Source: WJKG01 sp964627305
GTDB lineage: Bacteria > Zixibacteria > MSB-5A5 > GN15 > FEB-12
Direction of reading: 5' to 3'
Length of the DNA: 64,000 nucleotides
Assembly: GCA_964627305.1 (NCBI GenBank)
Contig: CAZVHP010000003.1
Coordinates: 62,001 to 126,000 of the forward strand
Shown here: positions 16,097-23,453 of the stretch, in pieces
How the letters are laid out: each line of letters begins with the position of its first letter
Numbering within the stretch: position 1 is the stretch's first letter
Notes under the pieces: model-generated
Database searches by the model: none
What the model was told of the DNA's origin: nothing
What the model saw: only the letters and a program-made list of their open reading frames with translations
Program-made: the position numbers and the translations under genes

Positions 16097-16471
16097 ATGA
16101 ACACTGGATTGGCACAGGTGACGGCGCGACGAATCTGGTTCGTGCCGCAGTTTCAGGTGTGGGGGCAATCGGGACTGGGCGCGGTGGACTGCCTGCTGCT
16201 GGAGCAGACCGGCTCGGCGCAGGGGATGTTTTTCTTTCGCCGGATGTTGGGGGAACCCTCGCAGACAGTGCGGTTCGAGGACGTGGTCGACTTTCGCGGC
16301 AATGCGCTTCCGAGAAACCTCAACAACCCGCGCGTGGTCATTCGAGACCGGTCGGATCGCCGGGTGTGGATTGTGGGGAGCGAGACGAGCGAATCGTTTC
16401 GCATTGCGCGGGACATGGCGGAGTCGGGCCCGGCGACGGTGGACCTGTTTGTCATCGAGCTGGGACCATGA
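16097..16471 (+). CDS. Small neck/head-closure candidate protein
   Basis: 124 residues, predicted beta-rich, with a VRFEDVVDFRGNALPRNLNN segment near 58-77 and no signal or membrane helix. Position after an adaptor-like gene and before the end of the head module is that of head-closure (stopper) proteins. I do not recognise a family. The ATG at 16097 follows AAAGGGGG, and its stop overlaps the next ATG (ATGA at 16468). Confidence 0.5.
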   Translation: MNTGLAQVTARRIWFVPQFQVWGQSGLGAVDCLLLEQTGSAQGMFFFRRMLGEPSQTVRFEDVVDFRGNALPRNLNNPRVVIRDRSDRRVWIVGSETSESFRIARDMAESGPATVDLFVIELGP

Positions 16472-16827
16472 GCATGACGAGCACGACGCGAACGACACGG
16501 CAGGGCAAGGCCGGCAAAGGCGGGAACGGCGGCAGAGGCGGCAAGAGTGGGAAAGACGGGCGGCCGGAGGAGCTGAGGATGCTCGATGAGCTGATTCGTC
16601 GCAGTTACCGGGAGCTGCTGGCCACGATCGGTGAGAACGTGAAGGTAGGAGACTTCATCAAGATGCTGGAGACGAGACACAAATTGATGCCAACCGGCGC
16701 CGACCAGCGGGAATTCTGGTCGATGCTGGAGAGGATTCGGCAAGAGACGCTTTCCGAAGATGGGGAGGCTGAGGCTGTTGCTGTTGAGGGTGGCACTTCG
16801 GTTGGAGGAGAGGACTCGCATGGGTAA
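16468..16827 (+). CDS. Basic Gly/Lys-rich then helical small protein, function unknown
   Basis: 119 residues. The first 30 are Thr, Arg, Lys and Gly only, likely disordered and nucleic-acid binding. Residues 35-100 form a helical region with a LIRRSYRELLATIGENVKVG stretch and an ETRHKL motif. A small DNA-binding helical protein within a packaging operon could be the missing small terminase subunit; this is an inference from size and charge. Starts by ATGA overlap with the preceding gene and overlaps the next by 8 bases. Confidence 0.5.
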   Translation: MSMTSTTRTTRQGKAGKGGNGGRGGKSGKDGRPEELRMLDELIRRSYRELLATIGENVKVGDFIKMLETRHKLMPTGADQREFWSMLERIRQETLSEDGEAEAVAVEGGTSVGGEDSHG

Positions 16828-17593
16828 GTCGCCGGCAATTATTGTGCTTCTGGTCTTGTTGCTGATGGCCCTGCCGGAACCGGAGGCCCTGGCGGCGGTG
16901 GATACGTTGCGGGGTACGGCGGATATCGCGGACGCCATGCTGATCGGGTATACGAACTGCGTGGGGGAGATTTCTGATGAAGACTGTCGGCGATTCAACA
17001 CCGGGGGTGCATCGTGGCTGAGTAGTGGCACGGTGGGTATTGGGCAGGAGAGTCGGACAGTGATTGCCCTGCCCGGATGGAACGGCATTGTGCCGGACTC
17101 GGCGAGGCTCGAGTTGTATTGTTTTCGCGAAGGGGATACGGTGGACCGGCGCGTCATGGCGTATCCGTTGACGACACCGTTCATCGAGGGTACGGAGCTG
17201 GACTATGGTGTCGGCAACTATCCGGACCCGGACAGCGGCGTGACGTGGTATCACGCTTACCTTGATGTCGGCGATGGCGACTCGCTGAACTGGTCGACGG
17301 CCGGAGGTGACTACACGACGGTGGTGGCATGCACGGCCATCGTGGCGGATACGAGCGGCTGGGTGGTGTTTTCGCATTTCGAGCGGCTGCTGGCCTTGTG
17401 GGATTCAACCGGGATGGCCTATGGGTGCATCCTGATCAACGAGAACGCCTTTCCGGTTAACAGCACGCAGAAGAGTTTCTATTCCAGCGAGTCAGCCACG
17501 GGCCTGGGGCCGCGGGTGGTGCTGTATCGCAGTGACGGATTGCGCGGATCGATGCGTCGTCGTCAGGCCGCGGCGATGCTGAATCATGAATGA
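16820..17593 (+). CDS. Secreted DNRLRE-like beta-sandwich protein
   Basis: 257 residues from the ATG at 16820 (AGGAGAGGACT upstream). The N-terminus is a clear Sec signal peptide (Leu/Val core 8-19, cleavage after ALA). The mature part carries a TADIADAMLIG start, a SRTVIALPGW strand and a late D-x-x-GW-V core. This is the pattern of the DNRLRE domain found in secreted or surface proteins of bacteria and archaea. Phage virion proteins normally lack Sec signals, so its tight overlap with the packaging operon is notable. It may coat the cell surface or be a host-derived addition. Confidence 0.65.
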   Translation: MGKSPAIIVLLVLLLMALPEPEALAAVDTLRGTADIADAMLIGYTNCVGEISDEDCRRFNTGGASWLSSGTVGIGQESRTVIALPGWNGIVPDSARLELYCFREGDTVDRRVMAYPLTTPFIEGTELDYGVGNYPDPDSGVTWYHAYLDVGDGDSLNWSTAGGDYTTVVACTAIVADTSGWVVFSHFERLLALWDSTGMAYGCILINENAFPVNSTQKSFYSSESATGLGPRVVLYRSDGLRGSMRRRQAAAMLNHE

Positions 17594-17616
17594 AGGATGG
17601 AAGGGGGTGCATCGTG

Positions 17617-18804
17617 ATGGTGATGCGGCGGATAGCGATGCTGCTGGTGGGTCTGGTGGTTGGGTGGTCACTGGTGCAGGGTGCAATAGTGCGCAACGCG
17701 ACGACCGGAGTGACGGCCGAGGACTCAGTGGCGGTGGCGTTCGGTGTGCTTGACAGTATCGGCAACCCGACGACGGCGGATTCGCTGGTGGTGGCGGTTA
17801 GCGGTCCATCGGGGGCGCTGGTGTTTCGTGACAGTGTCGCAATCGGCGACGGGCGGATCACTGCGGATACGATAACTGGTTGTCCGGTATACGCTTTTGC
17901 CGATCTTGCGGCAGGTCTCGGAGCCGACAGAGCAGGCAGTTACCGGGTGTTGCTGGTGGCGAAGAACAGCGCGCTGAACCTTCAGACAGTACACCGAACG
18001 AGCTTCCAGGTAGTGAACCGACGGCTGGCGGAGGCGCTTGATCAGATTGATGACAGCGTGTGGGTTCGTGGCGGCGCCGTCGACAGCAACCGCACTGAGC
18101 AGGGCGCCGGCGATTCCTCGCAGATCGCGGCCTGGGTGTGGAACACGCCGCAGTCCGGGCATGTGCTGCCGGGGACATTCGGGAGCTATGTTGATGCGAA
18201 CATCTCCGGGCTGGGGATGGGGGGCGGCGCCTATGCGGTGACGGTGGTTGCGTACGACTCGGTCCTGTCGCAACCGGTAGCGGGCGTGAGGGTAGCGGTG
18301 CGTAACCAGTCGCAGACGGCTTTGATGGCCACCGCGGCGACCGACAGCGAGGGGGAGGTGTCATTTAATCTCGATGCCGGCGATTATGCCGTAGTAGCCA
18401 CGGCTCCGGGATACCAGTTTGCCGCTGCACATACGCTAACGGTGCCTGGGGCCGCTACGGACACAGTGACCGGCGGCAGGTTTGATCCGGGGATGCCATC
18501 GCTTCCGGGATTATGCCGGGTGTACGGATATGTATACGGAATCGACGGGCGGCCGATCGAGGGGGCAAGAATCGAGGCGCGGCTTCCTGATGGCGTCAAC
18601 GGGGCGAGTATCCTGATAGTGGCGCCGTTTGCCGTGGAGACGGACAGCGACGAGAGCGGGTACTTCTTTGTGGACCTGATACCGTCGGCTGAGCTGCAGC
18701 CGGTGGTAACAGACTACGAGATCACGATCAGTGCCAGCGGCAGGACACTGTACCGCAAGCGTGTGACAGTGCCGTCACAGGCGGCGCTGTGGCTGGTGCC
18801 GTAG
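17617..18804 (+). CDS. Secreted protein with two carboxypeptidase-regulatory-like domains
   Basis: 395 residues from the ATG at 17617 (GTG at 17614 and ATG at 17590 are alternatives; AAGGGGG favours 17614-17617). A signal peptide (about 1-22) is followed by an Ig-like domain to about 130, then a short helical DSVWVRGG segment. Two carboxypeptidase-regulatory-type beta sandwiches follow, near 205-285 and 300-395, each with a P-V/I-x-G-x-R/A start and the second with a DESGYFFVDL strand. Such domains occur in fibres and outer-membrane receptors. It follows the DNRLRE gene directly, so the two are probably co-expressed. An exported fibre or adhesin is the best guess. Confidence 0.6.
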   Translation: MVMRRIAMLLVGLVVGWSLVQGAIVRNATTGVTAEDSVAVAFGVLDSIGNPTTADSLVVAVSGPSGALVFRDSVAIGDGRITADTITGCPVYAFADLAAGLGADRAGSYRVLLVAKNSALNLQTVHRTSFQVVNRRLAEALDQIDDSVWVRGGAVDSNRTEQGAGDSSQIAAWVWNTPQSGHVLPGTFGSYVDANISGLGMGGGAYAVTVVAYDSVLSQPVAGVRVAVRNQSQTALMATAATDSEGEVSFNLDAGDYAVVATAPGYQFAAAHTLTVPGAATDTVTGGRFDPGMPSLPGLCRVYGYVYGIDGRPIEGARIEARLPDGVNGASILIVAPFAVETDSDESGYFFVDLIPSAELQPVVTDYEITISASGRTLYRKRVTVPSQAALWLVP

Positions 18805-18871
18805 TGGGGAAGGCGGTAAGCAAAAGTGAGCGAATCACAGAACCGGAGATAACCGGAAGAAGGGAGCGAAG

Positions 18872-19183
18872 ATGGAGAAGCTGATTACGGAGCCGATTGG
18901 CTGGTTTGGCCTGTTGGGATCGATGGCGCTGATGGTGGTTGGGCATGTGGGGCGCAAGTACCTGTTGCCGTTTTTGACGGTTGGCAAGCGCCAGAAATAC
19001 GCCGGGTTCGTGGCGATGATCGCCGATGAGATTACTGACGATCTGCGCAACAAGTACCCTGACAAGCAATGGACCGAGTGGCTGGATGAGGCGGTCGATT
19101 TGCTGGTGGACATTTGTGAGGTCGGTCCGGATGTTGCGCGGCGGGCGATCAGCGCGGCGGTCGCGCGCCGTCAGGCCGGATAG
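18872..19183 (+). CDS. Holin-like small membrane protein (LLH-type candidate)
   Basis: 103 residues with one hydrophobic segment near 11-32. It is followed by a helical domain with an IADEITDDLRNKYPDK-x2-TEWLDEAVDLLVD pattern, which resembles LL-H-type phage holins: N-terminal membrane helix, soluble C-terminal helices. The ATG at 18872 has GAAGGGAG upstream. It is the last plus-strand gene of the island, the normal place for lysis functions, but no endolysin lies beside it. It could alternatively be a plain membrane anchor. Confidence 0.5.
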   Translation: MEKLITEPIGWFGLLGSMALMVVGHVGRKYLLPFLTVGKRQKYAGFVAMIADEITDDLRNKYPDKQWTEWLDEAVDLLVDICEVGPDVARRAISAAVARRQAG

Positions 19184-19212
19184 GGTCGCGGTCGGGTCAG
19201 CCTGCGTGACGG

Positions 19213-19251
19213 ATGCCGGGCGGTTGCGCCGGGGGCGTGGCTGCCCGGTAT
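19213..19251 (+). terminator. Weak hairpin terminator at the end of the island
   Basis: A 9-bp stem with one G-T pair (ATGCCGGGC / GCCCGGTAT) and a 21-base loop lies 30 bases past the holin-like gene and is followed by TTGTC. The T-run is poor. Confidence 0.3.
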
Positions 19252-19291
19252 TTGTCATAGTGGCGGGTTGTGGGGCGTGAGAATGGTTCAG

Positions 19292-20785
19292 TTACCGGTG
19301 TGCTGTTTGCTGGTCGGCAAAGAGCAACCGGCGAAAGGCGATGATGTCCGCCGGCGTGAGGCGCTGGTCGCCATCGATGTCGCACGCGGCGGCACCGGCT
19401 TGTGGCACGGGGCCATCGAACAGAATGAAAGCCGCCAGCAACTGCAAATCGACGATGTTGATGCTGCCGTCGCCATTGAGGTCATGATGGCCGACAGAGA
19501 TGGCTGTCTGGGTTACATGTTCGACAGCGGACCCGGCGGCAATGACTGCGGGAAGGAGCTCGAGGTGAACGGTGATGGTGTCGGTGACCAGTTGTCGGCA
19601 GTAATCGGAGGCATGGATGACCAATCGGTGGCTTCCGGCGGTGGTGTCATTGAGGGCGACGCGCCAGGTCTTGTCGACGATACGTCCGGGGCCGTCGGTA
19701 AGATAGACATCGAAGAGATTGCGATCCGGATCGCTGGTATCGAGGTGCCATTGGATCATCTGACCGGAGGTGCCGCTGAAGGTGGTGTCGCCGGGCAGGC
19801 GAAGGTGGGGGGGGCGGTTGAAGCGCACCCGGACATGGAAGTCGGCGGTGTCGGAGGCGTGTTCGTTGGTTGCAGCGAGACGGACGGTGAAGGCGGCATC
19901 CGAGGTAGCGTGGTACTCCCAATAGCGATCGTTGAGGTGTCCGGGACCCTCGACAAGGCTGAGGGGGGCCGGGCGGCGGTTCTGGTCGTGGGCACTCACG
20001 GCCAGCCGTATGGTTTGTGGCTCACAGAGGAAGATGGTGGTATCGCGGGGCGCGCGACAAGTGACGGTGGGTTTGAGGCCTCCGGCGGGACGCCCGGCGG
20101 AGAACAGGACAAGGCGGCCGGGCAAATCGCAGTAGGCGAAATCGTTCATGTCGATCCAGACCTCCGGCGATCCCCAGTAATTGAAGCAGGTCTGGGGCAC
20201 CGGGGTATGATCCAGGAAGAGAGCGATGGAATCGTGCGGGGCGAGTTGGTTTCTGATGAAGACACCGGCGAAGAACGGCTCGCTTATGACCAGAGGGGTA
20301 TCCAGCGGGATGTACAGCAGAAAGGCTCCGGAATGGGGGATGCGGATCTCTCGCGGCTGGCTGATGGTAATGATCTCTCCGGGTTCAGGGCGCCCCTTGC
20401 GATAGTGCACGGTGCTGATGTCGGCGGCGAGGGTGATTCGCCCGGGGGAAGGGAACTCAAGGGGCAGGCAGACCTCGGTGATGACGAAGGGGTAGGCCGC
20501 CGCGCCAAAGACTGCTTCGGGGTCCTGCCAGGCTCGGTAGAGTTCATTGCCGACAGTCCAGTGATAGAGGTGGTACATGGAGCCTTTGTCGTGGCGAACT
20601 ATGCCCAGATCGTTGCGCAGGGCGAGGCGTCGGGACCGGATTTCGACGAAGTCGGGCGGCTGCTGGAGCGGCACGGCCAGCCCGCTCTTGTGCTGCTTCG
20701 CCGCACCGGCGGTGCCCGGTATCAGGAGGACAGAGATCAGGCTGATGACTGCGATACTGACAGCGATGATGGTCCGAGACGTCAT
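19292..20785 (-). CDS. Secreted protein with Ig-like and dockerin domains
   Basis: 497 residues from the ATG at 20785, which has AGGAA upstream; the open frame extends 64 codons further but without a ribosome site. A signal peptide (TIIAVSIAVISLISVLL core) is followed by beta-rich regions and a cadherin/Ig-like module around residues 310-400. The end carries a dockerin type I pair: DLNGDGSINIVDLQLL and, 20 residues on, DIDGDQRLTPADIIAF, both keeping the Ca-binding Asp/Asn positions. Dockerins bind cohesins or act as Ca-folded tails. The protein flanks the right end of the phage-like island and is divergent from lipA. Confidence 0.8.
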   Translation of the reverse strand: MTSRTIIAVSIAVISLISVLLIPGTAGAAKQHKSGLAVPLQQPPDFVEIRSRRLALRNDLGIVRHDKGSMYHLYHWTVGNELYRAWQDPEAVFGAAAYPFVITEVCLPLEFPSPGRITLAADISTVHYRKGRPEPGEIITISQPREIRIPHSGAFLLYIPLDTPLVISEPFFAGVFIRNQLAPHDSIALFLDHTPVPQTCFNYWGSPEVWIDMNDFAYCDLPGRLVLFSAGRPAGGLKPTVTCRAPRDTTIFLCEPQTIRLAVSAHDQNRRPAPLSLVEGPGHLNDRYWEYHATSDAAFTVRLAATNEHASDTADFHVRVRFNRPPHLRLPGDTTFSGTSGQMIQWHLDTSDPDRNLFDVYLTDGPGRIVDKTWRVALNDTTAGSHRLVIHASDYCRQLVTDTITVHLELLPAVIAAGSAVEHVTQTAISVGHHDLNGDGSINIVDLQLLAAFILFDGPVPQAGAAACDIDGDQRLTPADIIAFRRLLFADQQTAHR

Positions 20786-20828
20786 AAGGTTCCTGTTGGT
20801 GGTCAGAAGTCTGTGGAAGGTCCTTTCT

Positions 20829-20857
20829 TTGATTATCGAACGGGATTGTGTTATACT
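20829..20857 (+). promoter_or_regulatory. Sigma-70-type promoter of lipA
   Basis: TTGATT (20829-20834) and TATACT (20852-20857) are separated by 17 bases, with the start expected near 20864, about 80 bases before the lipA ATG. Confidence 0.65.
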
Positions 20858-20942
20858 TGATCGAAGCCGGCCGGATGCTGCTGTGCGGGTCATCTGTGCC
20901 TCCGGCGGCAAGGTGTTGGAAAGGGAAGGAACGACCGTATAG

Positions 20943-21818
20943 ATGGACGATATGCATGAGAAGCTACCCGGGCGCAAGCCTCCGTGGCTGAAGGTGAGCG
21001 GGTTCAGCGGCCATCAGTTCGAGCAGGTCAGCCATCTGCTCAAGGCGTATGGGCTGAACACGGTATGTCAGGCTGCGAATTGCCCCAATCGGGGGGAGTG
21101 CTTCAATCGGGGGACGGCGACCTTTCTGATCATGGGGCCGTTGTGTACGCGCAATTGCCGCTTCTGCGATGTTCCGCCGGGTGTGCCGGGCGAGTTGGAT
21201 CCCGGCGAACCGTTGCGGGTGGCGCAGGCTGCAGCCGAACTGAAGCTGAGGCACGTGGTGATTACCTCGGTAACCCGGGACGATCTGCCGGATGGCGGAG
21301 CGGGGCAGTTTGTACAGGTGGTCAGGGAGATTCGACGGTTGCTGCCGCAGGCGACGGTGGAGATTCTGACGCCTGATTTCAAGGGGGTGGACAACGCGGC
21401 TGAGCTGATGATCGGGGCGCGCCCGGATGTATTCAACCACAACCTCGAGACGGTCCCGCGGTTGTATCCCAGGGTGCGTCCGGGGGCGGACTATGGTCGT
21501 TCGCTGGAGCTTCTTCGACAGGTGGGGGAAGGTTCCGATTTTGCTACCAAGTCGGGGTTGATGCTGGGGCTGGGGGAGACGACTGGTGAGCTTCAGACCG
21601 TTTTCGATGACCTGTCCGCGGCGGGGGTGAGTATTCTGACTATGGGGCAGTACCTGGCTCCCTCACGGGAGCACTATCCGGTGCAGCGATACGTACCGCC
21701 GGAGGAGTTTGAGCAGATCGGCCAGATGGCTCGTCAGGCCGGCATTCTTAGGGTAATCTCGGCGCCGCTGGTGCGGTCATCGTACCGGGCCGATGAGGCT
21801 ATGGGCGATTCCCACTGA
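20943..21818 (+). CDS. lipA: Lipoyl synthase (radical SAM)
   Basis: LipA inserts two sulfur atoms into protein-bound octanoyl groups to make lipoyl cofactor for 2-oxoacid dehydrogenases and the glycine cleavage system. The 291 residues carry both Fe-S sets: C42-x4-C47-x5-C53 for the auxiliary cluster and the radical SAM C68-x3-C72-x2-C75, plus the C-terminal RSSY that ligates the auxiliary cluster. Length is typical. A sigma-70-like promoter lies at 20829-20857. A GGAAGG stretch precedes the ATG at 20943 by 13 bases; an ATG three codons later is possible. A lipoate ligase-like gene lies at 57905. Confidence 0.95.
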   Translation: MDDMHEKLPGRKPPWLKVSGFSGHQFEQVSHLLKAYGLNTVCQAANCPNRGECFNRGTATFLIMGPLCTRNCRFCDVPPGVPGELDPGEPLRVAQAAAELKLRHVVITSVTRDDLPDGGAGQFVQVVREIRRLLPQATVEILTPDFKGVDNAAELMIGARPDVFNHNLETVPRLYPRVRPGADYGRSLELLRQVGEGSDFATKSGLMLGLGETTGELQTVFDDLSAAGVSILTMGQYLAPSREHYPVQRYVPPEEFEQIGQMARQAGILRVISAPLVRSSYRADEAMGDSH

Positions 21819-21912
21819 TTCTTTCTTCTTACCTGTTTTCTCAGCGCAATCTTTTACCAATCAGTTTTCTTCTGGTGCGCCTCTTGTGTGGTTTAGCCGA
21901 AAGAGAGGAAAG

Positions 21913-21942
21913 ATGAATAAAAGGGATAAGGACCTGCGATGA
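21913..21942 (+). CDS. Nine-codon leader overlapping the HD-GYP gene start
   Basis: ATG-AAT-AAA-AGG-GAT-AAG-GAC-CTG-CGA-TGA begins after GAGAGGAAAG, a better ribosome site than the one before the downstream gene. Its stop overlaps that gene's ATG as ATGA. Translation of the leader could therefore drive reinitiation at 21939. The peptide is highly charged (MNKRDKDLR). Chance occurrence is possible. Confidence 0.35.
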   Translation: MNKRDKDLR

Positions 21943-23453
21943 CTGACACCTATCGAGCCAACATACTGGTTGTGGACGATGAGGAGTACGTCTGCAACAT
22001 CATCGAGGAGTCCCTGAGTCAGGAGAACTACAGCGTATCAGTGACCTCAGATCCCGCCGAGGCGCTGACGATTCTGCAGGAAAGACCGATTGATCTGGTT
22101 CTGAGTGACCTGGTGATGGGTGAATATTCCGGTGTCCAGGTACTGGATGCCGCCCAGGCGATTGATCGGGATATCATAGTGATCCTGATGACGGCTCATC
22201 CGACGGTGCAGACGGCGATTTCGGTGCTGAAGAAGGGCGCCTATGACTTCATGGTCAAGCCGTTCAAGCTGGAGGTGCTCAAGGCGACGATCCGTCGCGG
22301 TCTGGAACACCAGCGGATCAAGCGTGAGAACCTCAGCCTGAAAGAGCAGGTGGCGTTCTTGAAGATAGCCAATAACTGCTCGGACGTACAGGACCTTGAG
22401 CAATACCTCAAGATGGTGGCCCACTCGTGTATGCGGGAGATGTCGGCGCAGGCCGTGGGGATCATCCAGGTCGATCCGGAGACGCGCCAGAAGATTCGGA
22501 TGGTTGCCGAGGTCGAGGGGGAGATGCCCTCATCGGAGGTGGTCGACATGGCGACGGTGGGCCGGTTCGCCCTGAGCCGTGATTCTCGGCCGTTGATCGA
22601 CTCGCGCCCGGTGACAGCCGGACGTCGTCGGACGGTGCGGACATTCATTTCGCAGCCGATCTACGTGGGCCAGAGTTTCCACGGGGTGGTCAACATCCTG
22701 TTGTTCAACCGGTTTGAGAGTGTCCGGCAGGGGCAGCTTAAGGTACTGACCATTCTCACCAATTCGGCCGCCTCGGCCATGGCTAACTATCGGTTGTATC
22801 AGGACTTGCGGGGATCATATCTGCAGGCCATTCATGGTTTGGCCAACGCTATTGAAGCGCGCGATGCCTATACTGCCGGACATACCGACCGCGTGAGCCG
22901 AATTGCCGAGGCCATAGCGCGGCACCTGGGGTGGTCGGAGATGCGCATCCACCACCTGCACATGGGGTGCACCCTGCACGACATCGGCAAGATCGGGGTG
23001 CCGGACAGTATTCTGAACAAGCCCGGCCGGCTCACCGATGAGGAACTGGCCCTGATGCAGGACCACCCGAGACTGGGTCTGAAGATCATCGAGGGCATCG
23101 ACCTGTTCAAGCCGGCGGTTCCATACATTATCGCCCATCATGAGCGTTATGACGGTCAGGGGTATCCCAACGGTTTGAAGGGCGAAGAGATTCCGATCGA
23201 GGGTCGACTGTTGACTGTTGCCGATACGATCGACGCCATCCTGTCCAATCGGCCATACCGGGACGGGGCCAGTCTTGAGGTGGCCATGCGCGAGCTGATC
23301 AACAATCGCGGCACGCAGTTCGACCCGCATCTGGTCGACGTGGCTATTGAGATCATTTGCACCGGCAAAGTTGACCTGGAGGCGATGTACGGTCACCCGT
23401 TCAATCTGGAGGCTCTCCGGAGTATCGTCAGCTCAGGAAAGGTACCGGTGTAA
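21939..23453 (+). CDS. Response regulator with GAF and HD-GYP (c-di-GMP phosphodiesterase)
   Basis: 504 residues. The receiver domain (1-125) has the acidic pair D13-D14, phospho-acceptor D57, T85 region and K107 region. A GAF-like sensor spans about 150-285. An HD-GYP domain (about 290-480) has the HTDRVS start, HDIGK, HHERYDGQGYP and the downstream DTIDA motif. HD-GYP enzymes hydrolyse cyclic di-GMP to GMP, linking phosphorylation to the switch between motile and sessile states. No cognate histidine kinase is adjacent. The 3' end overlaps the convergent protease gene by 26 bases. Confidence 0.92.
   Translation: MTDTYRANILVVDDEEYVCNIIEESLSQENYSVSVTSDPAEALTILQERPIDLVLSDLVMGEYSGVQVLDAAQAIDRDIIVILMTAHPTVQTAISVLKKGAYDFMVKPFKLEVLKATIRRGLEHQRIKRENLSLKEQVAFLKIANNCSDVQDLEQYLKMVAHSCMREMSAQAVGIIQVDPETRQKIRMVAEVEGEMPSSEVVDMATVGRFALSRDSRPLIDSRPVTAGRRRTVRTFISQPIYVGQSFHGVVNILLFNRFESVRQGQLKVLTILTNSAASAMANYRLYQDLRGSYLQAIHGLANAIEARDAYTAGHTDRVSRIAEAIARHLGWSEMRIHHLHMGCTLHDIGKIGVPDSILNKPGRLTDEELALMQDHPRLGLKIIEGIDLFKPAVPYIIAHHERYDGQGYPNGLKGEEIPIEGRLLTVADTIDAILSNRPYRDGASLEVAMRELINNRGTQFDPHLVDVAIEIICTGKVDLEAMYGHPFNLEALRSIVSSGKVPV

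Larger units (their letters stand above)
6445..19183 (+). mobile_element. Phage-derived capsid and DNA-packaging island, no tail or integration genes seen
   Basis: Thirteen plus-strand genes follow virion order: portal, large terminase, prohead protease, decoration protein, major capsid protein, connector and neck candidates, then a holin-like gene. Spacing is tight, with ATGA-type overlaps. Absent from the whole interval are integrase, excisionase, repressor, replication genes, endolysin, major tail protein, tape measure and tail tip. Base composition looks like that of the host genes around it. Both flanking genes are exported host-type proteins on the minus strand (PEP-CTERM at left, dockerin at right). 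A remnant prophage, a gene-transfer-agent-like element or a co-opted capsid are all possible. Confidence 0.7.

Noticed and set aside
16153..17184. 343-codon minus-strand open frame in the phage-like island
   Set aside because: It crosses three well-supported overlapping plus-strand genes and has a low-complexity Ser/Arg/Pro product.
19268..20860. 530-codon open frame on the plus strand
   Set aside because: Antisense to the dockerin gene, which has a signal peptide, dockerin motifs and a good ribosome site.
21873..21888. Sigma-54-like element before the HD-GYP gene
   Set aside because: GG and the downstream dinucleotide have the right 10-base spacing, but the -12 element is GT, not GC.
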